64,000 bases of DNA from Actinomycetes bacterium. Its GTDB lineage: Bacteria; Actinomycetota; Acidimicrobiia; Acidimicrobiales; RAAP-2. Both the position numbers and the translations under genes were made by a program. The notes under the pieces were generated by a model that made no database searches, was not told the DNA's origin, and was given only the letters and a program-made list of their open reading frames with translations. The stretch spans positions 17,973 through 81,972 of the forward strand of contig JAJYVS010000008.1 in the NCBI GenBank assembly GCA_021791895.1, given 5' to 3'. Every line of letters starts with the position of its first letter. Within the stretch, counting starts at the first letter, position 1. This document shows positions 19,167 through 28,390 of this stretch, piece after piece.

Positions 19167-21650
19167 TTATGGCACGACGTTGACGAGCGACGGTGGACGC
19201 ACGATCACCCGCCTGGGCGTCGCGCCACCGAGGGCCGACCGCACCCGTTCCGAGGAGAGGGCGAGCACCTCCGCCTCAGCCGCAGCGATGGACGGCGCGA
19301 CCTCGATGCGGTCGCGCACCTTGCCGTTCACCTGGACCACCATCGTGACGTGGTCTTCGACCACCAGGGCAGGGTCGAACGAAGGCCAGGGCTGGAGGTG
19401 GACGCCCGGCTGGCCGAGGTGGCGTCGTTCCCAGATCTCCGCACTCACGTGCGGGGTCATCGGCGCGAGCAACAAGAGGAGGGAGTCGGCCGCCTCGGCG
19501 AACACTTCGTCGTGTGGGCCGCCATCGATCCGTCCGTACCGCACGATGGCGTTGGAGAGCTCCTGGCAGTGGGCGACCGCGGTGTTGAACGACCAGCGCT
19601 CGATGTCCTCGGAGACCACCTTGATGGTCCGGTGCACGAAGCGGCGGAGTTCGACGTCGTCTGCGGTCAACTCCCCCTCACGTCGGGGCGCCGGTCCCTC
19701 GAGGAGGGAACGCCACACCCGGTCGAGGAAGCGCCCGCACCCGTCGATGATCTCGTCGGTCTGATCGCTCCAGTCGAAGTCGTCCTCGGGTGGCCCCACG
19801 AAGAGGTGGAAGAGCCGGAGCGCATCGGCACCGACCCGTTCGTAGTAGGAGGACGGGGCGATGAGGTTGCCCTTTGACTTGGACATCTTGGACCCGTCCA
19901 TGCGGATCATGCCCTGGGCGAAGTAATGGCTGAACGGCTCCCGCTCGATCTCGGGGAGCAGGCCGACGTCGATCAGGGCCCGCTGGAAGAAGCGGGCGTA
20001 GAGCAGGTGCAAGATGGCGTGCTCGACACCGCCGATGTACTGGTCGACCGGCATCCAGCGCCGAACCGCCTCGGCGTCGGCCGGGCCGTCGTGCCACCAC
20101 GGATCGCAGAACCGGAGGAAGTACCAGCTGGAGTCGACGAAGGTGTCCATCGTGTCGGTCTCCCGCTGGGCGGGCCCCCCGCAGATCGGACAGGTGGTGC
20201 GGAGGAACTCCTCGTGGAGGGCGAGGGGCGACTGACCGCTCGGGAGGAATTCGACGTCGTCGGGGGCGAGCACCGGGAGCTGCTCCTCGGGAACGCCGAC
20301 GATGCCGTGGTCCGGGCAGTACACCACCGGGATCGGACAACCCCAGAAGCGCTGGCGGGAGACGAGCCAGTCCCGGAGCCGGTAGTTCACCTTGCGGGTC
20401 CCGATCCCCTCCTTCTCCAGCCACTCGGTGGCCCGTTCCTTGGCCGTCGCCACGTCGAGGCCGTTTAAGAAGCCACTGTTGATCTTCTCCCCCTCGCCGC
20501 TGTAGGCACCCCCGTCGAAGGCCTCCGGCGGTTGGACCGTTCGGACCACCGGGAGCCCGTAGGTCTGGGCGAACGCGAAGTCGCGCTCGTCCTCGGCCGG
20601 AACGGCCATGATCGCGCCGGTCCCGTAACCCATGAGCACGTAGTCGGCTACGTACACCGGAACCGACTCTCCATTGAACGGGTTGATCACGGAGCTGCCG
20701 GTGAACACCCCGCGCTTTTCGAGCTCTGGCCCGGCCTCGGCCGCACGCATCCGTTCGAGCTCGCTGGACGCGCTGGCCCGGCGGACCAGCGCCTCGACCG
20801 CTTTCTTGTGCTCGTCCGAGGTGAGACGCTCGACCATCGGGTGCTCGGGGGCGAGCACGGCATAGGTCATGCCGAAGCTGGTGTCGGGCCTGGTGGTGAA
20901 GACCCTGACCGAGAGATCCGACGGGGCGCCGTCGGGGCCTTGGACGGCGAGATCGAACTCGGCCCCCTCCGAGCGGCCGATCCAGTTGCGCTGCATGATC
21001 TTCACCCGGTCGGGCCACTGGAGGCCGTCGAGCGCGCTGAGCAGCTCGTCGGCGTAGCTGGTGATCCGGAAGAACCACTGCTCGAGATCCCGCTTCTCGA
21101 CCAGGTCGCCGGACCGTTCACAACGCCCGTCCGAGAGCACCTGCTCATTGGCGAGGACCGTCCGGCAACCGGGGCACCAGTTCACCTGGGCGCTTGCCCG
21201 ATAGGCGAGCCCGGCGTCAAGGAACCGGAGGAAGATGACCTGGTTCCAGTGCATGTACTCGGGGTCGTGGCTACGAACCTCCCGGCGCCAGTCGTAGACG
21301 GCGCCCAACCGACTGAGCGAGTCCTTGAGCTCGGCGATGCGAGCCTCGGTGAAGACGCGCGGATGGGTACCGGTCTGGATGGCGGCGTTCTCGGCCGGGA
21401 GCCCGAAGGAGTCGAAACCGATGGGCGAGAGGACGGCGTACCCGTTCATGGTCCGGTGCCTGACCACCAGGTCGCCGAAGGTGTAGTTCCGCACGTGCCC
21501 CTGGTGCGCCGGTCCCGACGGGTAGGGGTACATGCACAGGCTGTAGAAGAGCGGCCGAGGGTCGTCGTTCTCGACCTCGTAGGTCTTCTCGGCCCGCCAG
21601 CGGTTCTGCCACTTCCGCTCGACGGCGGCGACGTCGTACACCCGTGCCAT
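19167..21650 (-). CDS. leuS: Leucyl-tRNA synthetase
   Basis: MYPYPSGPAHQGHVRNYTFGD (HIGH region), KMSKSKGN, RQRFWGCPIPVVYC, editing domain. Confidence 0.98.
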   Translation of the reverse strand: MARVYDVAAVERKWQNRWRAEKTYEVENDDPRPLFYSLCMYPYPSGPAHQGHVRNYTFGDLVVRHRTMNGYAVLSPIGFDSFGLPAENAAIQTGTHPRVFTEARIAELKDSLSRLGAVYDWRREVRSHDPEYMHWNQVIFLRFLDAGLAYRASAQVNWCPGCRTVLANEQVLSDGRCERSGDLVEKRDLEQWFFRITSYADELLSALDGLQWPDRVKIMQRNWIGRSEGAEFDLAVQGPDGAPSDLSVRVFTTRPDTSFGMTYAVLAPEHPMVERLTSDEHKKAVEALVRRASASSELERMRAAEAGPELEKRGVFTGSSVINPFNGESVPVYVADYVLMGYGTGAIMAVPAEDERDFAFAQTYGLPVVRTVQPPEAFDGGAYSGEGEKINSGFLNGLDVATAKERATEWLEKEGIGTRKVNYRLRDWLVSRQRFWGCPIPVVYCPDHGIVGVPEEQLPVLAPDDVEFLPSGQSPLALHEEFLRTTCPICGGPAQRETDTMDTFVDSSWYFLRFCDPWWHDGPADAEAVRRWMPVDQYIGGVEHAILHLLYARFFQRALIDVGLLPEIEREPFSHYFAQGMIRMDGSKMSKSKGNLIAPSSYYERVGADALRLFHLFVGPPEDDFDWSDQTDEIIDGCGRFLDRVWRSLLEGPAPRREGELTADDVELRRFVHRTIKVVSEDIERWSFNTAVAHCQELSNAIVRYGRIDGGPHDEVFAEAADSLLLLLAPMTPHVSAEIWERRHLGQPGVHLQPWPSFDPALVVEDHVTMVVQVNGKVRDRIEVAPSIAAAEAEVLALSSERVRSALGGATPRRVIVRPPSLVNVVP

Positions 21651-22170
21651 CACCAAATCGTAATGAACCTTGGCGGCACTCCCTGCCACCGGGGGGGATC
21701 GGACGACCTCACCGGGTCGCCCCCGGCCGGGGACCCGTCGGGCCCCGAGCGGGCCGGGTTGGGCCGAACGGGCAGAAGAACACCACGGTCCCCGTCGGTG
21801 AGATCGAGCGGGGTCCCGGGGTTCAACCTGGGCCGGGAAGCCGTCGCCGATTCCCGACCGGGGCCCGGCCGCTCGAGCTCACGGGCTCCGACGGCCACCG
21901 TGGGGTGGTCGGTGATGGGCCCGTCGACGACGTGCCCGGCGACCCCAAAGCGCTCGGCGAGCCCGGCGGCGGCTCGACCTGCGGGTCCGCTCACCCTGCG
22001 GCGCGAGAATCGCGGGGTGGCCGAGCCGTTACGAGCCCGTCGTGACCTCGGCGGCCGGCTCTCCTCGGGTCGTGTTCACGGTGGGGGCCGAGGTGCCAGG
22101 CGCGCACGACACCCCGACCCGCCGGGCTCGGCTCGACGAGTTCGCCTTTGGAGGATTCGGAGGTCAATCC

Positions 22171-23037
22171 ATGAATGAGTTCACGACCGTCACCTACGAG
22201 GTCGTTGGTCGCCAGGCCCATCTCACCCTCAATCGGCCAGAACGTCTGAACGCGATCAACGGGGCCATGCCCCGCGAGATCAGACGGGCCGTGGAGATGG
22301 CCAACGACGACCCCGGGGTACACGTGATCGTCCTCTCCGGTGCCGGCCGGTCGTTCTGCGCTGGCTACGACCTGAAGGACTATGCCGAGGCAGGCCGGGG
22401 CACCCAGCGCGCGGTTTGGGACCCACTCAAGGACTACCGGACCATGAAGCGCAACACCGACGACTTCATGAGCCTGTTCCGGTCGCTCAAGCCCACCATC
22501 TGCAAGGTCCAAGGGCATGCGATCGCCGGAGGAAGCGATATCGCGCTCTGCTGCGACCTGGTGATCATGGCCGACGACGCCCGAATCGGCTACATGCCGG
22601 CACGGGTTTGGGGTTGTCCGACCACGGGGATGTGGGTGTACCGGCTCGGGGCGGAAAAGGCCAAGCGGATGCTGCTCACCGGAGACACCATCGACGGGAA
22701 GCAGGCGGCGGTCTGGGGACTCGTACTCGAGTCGGTGCCTCCCGACCGGCTCGATGCCCGTGTCGCGGAGCTGGCCGGGCGAGTCGCGGGCGTGCCGACC
22801 AACCAGCTGGCCATGCAGAAACTGATGATCAACCAGGCATACGACAACATGGGGCTCCAGGGCACTCAGATCCTCGCCACCCTCTTCGACGGCATCACGC
22901 GCCATTCGCCCGAAGGCCGGTGGTTTCAGCAACTTGCGGCCACCCACGGGTTTCACGAAGCCGTGGCATGGCGGGATTCGGGGCGGGAGATCCCCGAGGG
23001 GGGTGGCGAGATCCCGGCCCAGCTCGAGGGCCAATGA
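22171..23037 (+). CDS. Enoyl-CoA hydratase/isomerase family protein
   Basis: AHLTLNRPERLNAINGAM..VLSGAGRSFCAGYDLKDY..KVQGHAIAGGSDIALCCDLVIMADDARIGYMPARVWG. Confidence 0.95.
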   Translation: MNEFTTVTYEVVGRQAHLTLNRPERLNAINGAMPREIRRAVEMANDDPGVHVIVLSGAGRSFCAGYDLKDYAEAGRGTQRAVWDPLKDYRTMKRNTDDFMSLFRSLKPTICKVQGHAIAGGSDIALCCDLVIMADDARIGYMPARVWGCPTTGMWVYRLGAEKAKRMLLTGDTIDGKQAAVWGLVLESVPPDRLDARVAELAGRVAGVPTNQLAMQKLMINQAYDNMGLQGTQILATLFDGITRHSPEGRWFQQLAATHGFHEAVAWRDSGREIPEGGGEIPAQLEGQ

Positions 23038-23104
23038 GACCGTGGCGACGCGCCGGGAGACAATTTGGGGGACCCAGAGGGGCTGCTAGCCTGGACCTTC
23101 CGTT

Positions 23105-23178
23105 GGGGGCGTAGCTCAGCTGGTAGAGCGCTTGACTGGCAGTCAAGAGGTTCGTGGGTTCAAGTCCCATCGCCTCCA
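23105..23178 (+). tRNA. tRNA-Ala (anticodon GGC)
   Basis: Cloverleaf: acceptor GGGGGCG/CGCCTCC with G3-U70; D-arm GCTCAGCTGGTAGAGC; anticodon arm CTTGA-CTGGCAG-TCAAG; T-arm GTGGGTTCAAGTCCCAT. Confidence 0.96.
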
Positions 23179-23399
23179 CCGAAAGTCCCAGCTCGGGCTC
23201 CATCATCGGACTCGTTGTAGGGCATGGTCCAGAGTCTCCGAGGCGCAGGAAAACAATGGCGTCCCCTGTGGTGTCCACGGCTTGGGGGTAGAGCTCGTTG
23301 TTGGCCCGAGGTAGCAACCGCGCGGAAATTCCACTTCGTGCAAGGGGTCGACTGACGGGATAGAAGAGCGCGACGATCCGCCGCGGATTGGAGTACAGC

Positions 23400-23663
23400 A
23401 TGCCGAGAGTCGTCATCACCTACGGTGTCGAGGATGTCGAGAGATGGCTGAGAGGAAAACAGGAGCGCGCCGGGGCCATTGGCATGACGAACGGGAAAAA
23501 TGTGGTGAATCACGTGGCGCAAGACGGGAGCAACAGGATCGCAGTCACCAGCGATGTTGACGATGTCGAGACGGTCATGGCGAGCACCGCGTCTCCTTCC
23601 GCCGAGGTGGCCGCCGCTAGGCAGCGCCATGGCGTGGTTCCACCGCTCACCGTCTCTACATAG
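23400..23663 (+). CDS. Small conserved-looking hypothetical protein
   Basis: MPRVVITYGVEDVERWLRGKQERAGAIGMTNGKNVVNHVAQDGSNRIAVTSDVDDVETVMAS; compact, protein-like composition. Confidence 0.5.
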   Translation: MPRVVITYGVEDVERWLRGKQERAGAIGMTNGKNVVNHVAQDGSNRIAVTSDVDDVETVMASTASPSAEVAAARQRHGVVPPLTVST

Positions 23664-23825
23664 AGAGGCAGTCCTTCTCCTGAAGCTGGCCCACAAGGGC
23701 GCGCGGCTGGCTTCTATGGGGATGATCAATCTCCTAGTTGGCGTGCGCCAAGGCGATGAACTGAAGGGACAGGTCAGTAGGAGGGGACCGACCGCGATCG
23801 CTCCGGGCTCGGGGGACAGGTCGCT

Positions 23826-24089
23826 TTACTGAACAATACGAAGGCGCTCCTGGCGAAATGTGGCGACGACGACCAACGCCTTGACTCTCCGGGAGTAGTC
23901 GTCGATGAAGTTGACGATCTCCACGTGGGCGTCGGCGGCCAGTGTCCAATGGGTCACGTCGCTCTGCCAGCACTCATTGGCAGGTCGGCCTCGAACCGCT
24001 GCCAGCTGGACCGGGGCCGCCGCTTCTGGGGCTGACCGAAGACTGCGGCCACGGCACCTTGGCCCGCCGGTAGGGGTCACCTGCTTCAC
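23826..24089 (-). pseudogene. IS3/IS481-type transposase integrase-core fragment
   Basis: RPANECWQSDVTHWTLAADAHVEIVNFIDDYSRRVKALVVVATF, the DDE integrase core around the first Asp. Truncated at both ends. Confidence 0.8.
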
Positions 24090-24153
24090 GATCGAGGTCC
24101 GCGAGCGCTACCGCCTCGACCTCACTGTCTAGGACCTGTGGTGCCGGCTGCAA

Positions 24154-24522
24154 CTACTTGCCGCTGCTGGCCGCGAGCACCTCCGCGAGCACCGCGGCCC
24201 CCGAGTGCCCGAGATCGCGGGTGGCGGTCAACACCACGAGGTGGCCGCGGCCACGGGCGAACGCCCGCAGCCGCTCAACGACCGCGGCACCAGGGTCCAG
24301 GTCCAGCTCGGCGCGGTAGCGAGAGGCGAACTCACAGAACCGTCCGGGGTCGTGGCTGTACCACCGGCGAAGCTCGGTGCTCGGCGCCACCTCCTTCGCC
24401 CACTCGTCGATATCGAGCGCCGCTCTTTGCACCCCTCGGGGCCACATGCGATCGACAAGCACCCGGTGCTCGCCGGACCGACGCCTGCGATCCTCGTAGA
24501 CACGGACCACCTCGACGGCCAT
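24154..24522 (-). CDS. DUF488 family protein
   Basis: MAVEVVRVYEDRRRRSGEHRVLVDRMWPRGVQRAALDIDEWAKEVAPSTELRRWYSHDPGRFCEFASRYRAEL. Confidence 0.9.
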   Translation of the reverse strand: MAVEVVRVYEDRRRRSGEHRVLVDRMWPRGVQRAALDIDEWAKEVAPSTELRRWYSHDPGRFCEFASRYRAELDLDPGAAVVERLRAFARGRGHLVVLTATRDLGHSGAAVLAEVLAASSGK

Positions 24523-24551
24523 TCTCGGCTTCGAGGTCCTGCTGTCGGGGC

Positions 24552-24962
24552 TCACCGTGCCCGGAATCCGAGCACGGCGGCGGCCTCCTCGTTGACCATT
24601 GCCGGGCTCCACGGTGGGTCCCATACGATGCGAACGTCCACAGAGACAGCGTCGCCGACGGAATCGGCGATCGCCTCACGGGCAATCTCGGAGAGCGCCT
24701 CGGAGACCGGGCATCCTGGCGTAGTCATCGTCATCTCCGCGACAACCACCCTGCCTTCGGCGCGGACGTCATAGACCAGCCCGAGCGACACCACGTCGAG
24801 ATGGAGCTCGGGGTCGTACACGCCCCGCAGCGCATCCCAGGCGGCGTCGATCACGTCGGACGCCGAGAGGTGCAACCAGCCCGGCGCCGTCGGCGCGCCA
24901 CTCTTCTCCCCACAAACTGGTGTTTCGCCGGTCACGACGGCCGACGGAAGGTGACCCGCCAA
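24552..24962 (-). CDS. DUF59 / metal-sulfur cluster assembly factor (SufT/PaaD-like)
   Basis: DVIDAAWDALRGVYDPELHLDVVSLGLVYDVRAEGRVVVAEMTMTTPGCPVSEALSEIAREAI. Confidence 0.92.
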   Translation of the reverse strand: MAGHLPSAVVTGETPVCGEKSGAPTAPGWLHLSASDVIDAAWDALRGVYDPELHLDVVSLGLVYDVRAEGRVVVAEMTMTTPGCPVSEALSEIAREAIADSVGDAVSVDVRIVWDPPWSPAMVNEEAAAVLGFRAR

Positions 24963-25153
24963 TCGCCGTCGCCGAGGTCTTCGACTTCATAGGAGAAGCC
25001 CTGGCAAGACAGGACTCCTTCAAGCGGCACCGGTTCGAAGGGGGCAAGGATCACCAGTTCTTCGCCATCATCGAGGGCGCTGACCGCGGCCATGATCGTC
25101 TCGAACGGCTCGTCGCCTGACGCGATGATCGGGCGGGCGTCGACGGTTGCCAT
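24932..25153 (-). CDS. DUF2249 domain protein
   Basis: VDARPIIASGDEPFETIMAAVSALDDGEELVILAPFEPVPLEGVLSCQGFSYEVEDLGDGDWRVTF. Confidence 0.88.
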   Translation of the reverse strand: MATVDARPIIASGDEPFETIMAAVSALDDGEELVILAPFEPVPLEGVLSCQGFSYEVEDLGDGDWRVTFRRPS

Positions 25154-25189
25154 CGGCTCCTCCCTTCCCGGTCCGGTGAGAACCGGCTA

Positions 25190-25222
25190 GCCTATTATTC
25201 TGTTCCTTACTAGAATTTAACA
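25190..25222. promoter_or_regulatory. AT-rich divergent promoter with ATTCT-N10-AGAAT inverted repeat
   Basis: ATTCT (25197-25201) and AGAAT (25212-25216) inside CCTATTATTCTGTTCCTTACTAGAATTTAA, upstream of the DUF2249 gene. Confidence 0.4.
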
Positions 25223-25543
25223 TGATGCGGTTCCCAACGGAACCCCGATCCGGTGCAGCGGGACCATCGCCGCAACCGTGCGGGGTGGAGCACCCAAAGT
25301 GTGGCAACCCCGCCCGGTCGATGCTCGACAAAGACCACCGATCGCCGAGGACGCAGTGCTGGGGGAACTCGACGTTGGAGCGGAGGACCTCGGCGACCTG
25401 TCTGACGCCATGTGCGAGGAACTGCCTGCGCGGACCGCAAGACTCGAGTTCGACCCCTCTGACCTCGACCCGCACATGACCCTGTCCCGGGGCGGCCAGA
25501 GCGATGGCGCCTCTGCTCGCCGGCACGGCCACGGGGGAAGCAC

Positions 25544-26938
25544 ATGAATGGGAGCAATGAACCCCGAGTGGCAAAGCACTCCGGATCCTGGGCCACCCGG
25601 CCCCCCGGGGTGCCTGGCGCAGTACCGCCACCGTCGGTGCCGCTGTCGTTCCTGGCAGCGGCGTCCATCGGCATCGTCGCCTGCGGCGTTGCCTTGGGCT
25701 GGGTACGGGCCGCGGCGGTCGCCGACCCCAACAGCGACTCGGCGATCGCTGCCGTGCACTTCGGGGTGCTCGCCGCGCTGACCATGGGCATCCTCGGCGC
25801 CACCCATCAGTTCACCCCAGTCATCACTGGCCGGCCCCTGCGGTCGGTGCGCGTGGCTCACGCCACGTTCGTCGTGTGGCTAGCGACGTCGTGGCTGCTG
25901 CCGCTCGGAGTCGGCTTCGAACAAACCGTCTTGACCGCTGCGAGCGGCAGTCTCGCCGTGGTGGGACTTGTCCTGCTCGTTTGGAACTTCGCGGGGCCCT
26001 TGTCGGTAGGAGCGAAGGGATCTCCGGTCACCGGCCTTCGCCTCGCCTTTCTCGGCGCCGTGGCAACCACGCTGTTCGGCGCCACTTTCATCGGCGACCG
26101 TCAGGGCAACTGGTTCGCCCTCTCCGCCCACGTCGACTCGGCGATGGGTGTGCTTGGTCTGTTCGCCTGGCTGGGGGTCACCTACATCTCGGTTTCGCAG
26201 AAACTGTGGCCCATGTTCATGCTCGCCCACGTTCCCGGCCAGCACCGCTCTGGGAGGGTGGAGGTGTGGGCTACCTGGTTCGGTGCCGCCGTCTTGGCCG
26301 GGGGGCTGGCCAACGGGAACCCCGTCTCCGAGTGGGCCGGCGCCAGTGTGCTCGGCGTCGGCCTCAGCGCCCACCTCGTGTCGCTGGGCGCGCATCTCCA
26401 CCACCGCCGCCGCAAGGCCGACCTGCATCTGGCCTTCGTCGTCACCGCCGGCGCATGGCTGGTCGTTTCCGCCGGGCTCGCTCTTGCCGGGGCACTCGTC
26501 CTCCCTCACCACCACCTCGAGGGGGTCGCGCTCGTGACCGCAGCCATGGTCGCCAGTGGTGGCTGGCTGCTCGAAGCACTCGTTGGTCACGCCCACAAGG
26601 TTGTGCCGTTCATCGCGTGGTCACTGCTGCGCTCGCAGGGCACGCCGAGCGGACCGTCGGGCAAGCCCCTCATGTTCGCCGATCTCTACCATCACGGTTG
26701 GGCTACGGCCACCTACGGATTCGTCACCGCCGGCATCGGCGCGCTATGCGTCGGGTTCGGCACGCGCTCCGCGTCGGTGATCGCGGCCGGCGGCGTCCTC
26801 CTGGCAGCAACAGGCATCGTGGCCGCTGCCAACCTGTCAGCGCGTTTTATCCATCAATTGCGCGCGGTCCGGACAGGTTCCGGCGTCTCGTCTATCGAGA
26901 CCATCGACCGGTCGGAGCCCACTGAGCGCCGGATGTGA
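25544..26938 (+). CDS. Polytopic His-rich membrane protein, NnrS/heme-copper-oxidase-subunit-I-like
   Basis: About 12 hydrophobic segments with intramembrane His: AAVHFGVLAALTMGILGATHQFTP, SAHVDSAMGVLGLFAWLGVTYISVSQKLWPMFMLAH, SAHLVSLGAHLHHRR, LVGHAHKVVPFIAW. Confidence 0.65.
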   Translation: MNGSNEPRVAKHSGSWATRPPGVPGAVPPPSVPLSFLAAASIGIVACGVALGWVRAAAVADPNSDSAIAAVHFGVLAALTMGILGATHQFTPVITGRPLRSVRVAHATFVVWLATSWLLPLGVGFEQTVLTAASGSLAVVGLVLLVWNFAGPLSVGAKGSPVTGLRLAFLGAVATTLFGATFIGDRQGNWFALSAHVDSAMGVLGLFAWLGVTYISVSQKLWPMFMLAHVPGQHRSGRVEVWATWFGAAVLAGGLANGNPVSEWAGASVLGVGLSAHLVSLGAHLHHRRRKADLHLAFVVTAGAWLVVSAGLALAGALVLPHHHLEGVALVTAAMVASGGWLLEALVGHAHKVVPFIAWSLLRSQGTPSGPSGKPLMFADLYHHGWATATYGFVTAGIGALCVGFGTRSASVIAAGGVLLAATGIVAAANLSARFIHQLRAVRTGSGVSSIETIDRSEPTERRM

Positions 26939-27081
26939 CCTGATGCGAGAGGAGTCTCTCTTCTCTGAAGCGAGCCCGAATACCTCGGAGAGTCGTGCGA
27001 CTCGAGATCCGTATCGAGGTCGGTAGGAAGCCAGAGGCGTTCCCCAACGGCCAGCTCAGCCAGCGACCTGCTTGAGCAGCC

Positions 27082-28047
27082 TCACGCCTGGGTTCCTGCC
27101 GGCCGGCCGATGCGCACCCGCCACACCTCGGGACCAGCTTCGAGGTAGTCCCAGCTGTAGCGGCCGGCGTGCTGGGCGTCGAACTGGTAGCGAAGGGGCC
27201 GGGGGTCGTGGTCGTTCACAAGGACAAACGCGGTACCTGCCCCGAGGGCGCCATAAGCGGCGAAGATCCTCGCATGGCGCTCGGCCGGGGCGAGCACACG
27301 CACGTCGAGCACGGCATCCGCGCTTCCTCCTTCTGGGCGCCTCGGCAACAACGTCACTGGCTCGGTCGTCGCCGAGCTCACGAGCCGGTGGAGGACCACG
27401 GTGACCCGCCCGGCGAGCTCGGGGCGCGCGACCAGCACCGCCGCCCACGTCTCGGCCGCCAGCCGACACGCGGCGTCACCCTGTCCGACATCGGCGAGCT
27501 GTGCGGCTGCACGGAGCAACAGGCGTGTGAGCGTGGCCTCGGTGTCAGGGGTCGCCAGCTCCTCGGGATGCGGCGGCTCGTCCTGCGCTACTTCGGTGAA
27601 GCGCCGCATCTTGACAAGCAGCCCGTCCAGGTCCACCGTAGGGTCGGCTGCGAGCGGAGACAAGAGCAGCTCGTTCTCCTCGGTCACGTGCCCTGCGAAC
27701 AGGACGCCGATCGCCTCCGCTACCGCTGCCGCCGTGGTCCCGTTATCGGCCGTCGCCAGTCGCTCGGCCAGCGAGGTGAGCTTCCGGTGTTCGTCGACCA
27801 TCCGGGCCACCGGCTTAGCAAGATCCTCCTTGGTCGCGGCAGTCCGGTAGAGGGTGTGCTCCTCAGCCAGGGCGTGCGGGAGGACCTCCTTCCCCAGGTA
27901 GACAACGAGTTCGACCGCTGCCGCCTCGTAACGATCGTCTGCCTCGACCGCGGCACGCAACGCTGTGACACGTCGGGCCACGCCGGCAGCGAGCGCGAAG
28001 TGGTGGGTCAGCATCGCCTGCAGGGCGTCGGCATCGGCGCTCGTCAT
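27082..28047 (-). CDS. Hemerythrin HHE domain - DUF2249 fusion protein
   Basis: LTHHFALAAGVARRV..EVLPHALAEEHTLYRTA..MVDEHRKL..FAGHVTEENELLLSPL (HHE) plus C-terminal VLDVRVLAPAERHARIFAAYGALGAGTAFVLVNDHDPRPLRYQFDAQHAGRYSWDYLEAGPEVWRVRIGR (DUF2249). AAGGAG RBS before the ATG. Confidence 0.88.
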   Translation of the reverse strand: MTSADADALQAMLTHHFALAAGVARRVTALRAAVEADDRYEAAAVELVVYLGKEVLPHALAEEHTLYRTAATKEDLAKPVARMVDEHRKLTSLAERLATADNGTTAAAVAEAIGVLFAGHVTEENELLLSPLAADPTVDLDGLLVKMRRFTEVAQDEPPHPEELATPDTEATLTRLLLRAAAQLADVGQGDAACRLAAETWAAVLVARPELAGRVTVVLHRLVSSATTEPVTLLPRRPEGGSADAVLDVRVLAPAERHARIFAAYGALGAGTAFVLVNDHDPRPLRYQFDAQHAGRYSWDYLEAGPEVWRVRIGRPAGTQA

Positions 28048-28079
28048 GGTGCGCTCCTTCTTCAAACAGCCTCGGACAC

Positions 28080-28105
28080 TTTATCTCTATAGTCGACTAG
28101 ATAAA
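28080..28105. promoter_or_regulatory. Perfect inverted repeat TTTATCT-N12-AGATAAA, candidate operator of the hemerythrin-DUF2249 gene
   Basis: TTTATCT (28080-28086) and AGATAAA (28099-28105), about 33 bp upstream of the ATG at 28047, in an AT-rich island. Nested TAGTCGACTA palindrome (28090-28099). Confidence 0.55.
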
Positions 28106-28390
28106 CTATCTTGAGGTCCGCCACAAGAGAAGTGGCGAGGCGATCACGCACCCTGTGACGGTCGGGCCCGTGGCTGCTCCAATCTGGATCGGCAACCTCG
28201 TGCGCGGGCCGCTGGCTCACAGGAAACGCGACACTCAAAGGTCCAGCCCAAGTCGCCTTCGTTCGTGCGCTGGGGCGCCCGTTCTTGATCTCCGGCTCCG
28301 AAGGCGCTCAGGGAGTGACGCGCCCAACCTCGCCGGGCCAGTGACCGCCACGGGTCGGTGCCGGGATCGATCGATGCGAGTCCTCGGCCA

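Noticed and set aside
21655-22165. Possible minus-strand gene (21650-21994) between leuS and enoyl-CoA hydratase
   Set aside because: Low-complexity Pro/Gly/Arg-rich translation with no recognisable domain. More likely intergenic.
25217-25861. Overlapping ORFs antisense to the start of the 25544 membrane protein
   Set aside because: Composition and lack of motifs indicate spurious antisense reading frames.
26940-27060. Short inverted repeats (e.g. AGTCGTGCGACT) between convergent genes
   Set aside because: Stem too short and no T-tract. Cannot be distinguished from chance in GC-rich DNA.
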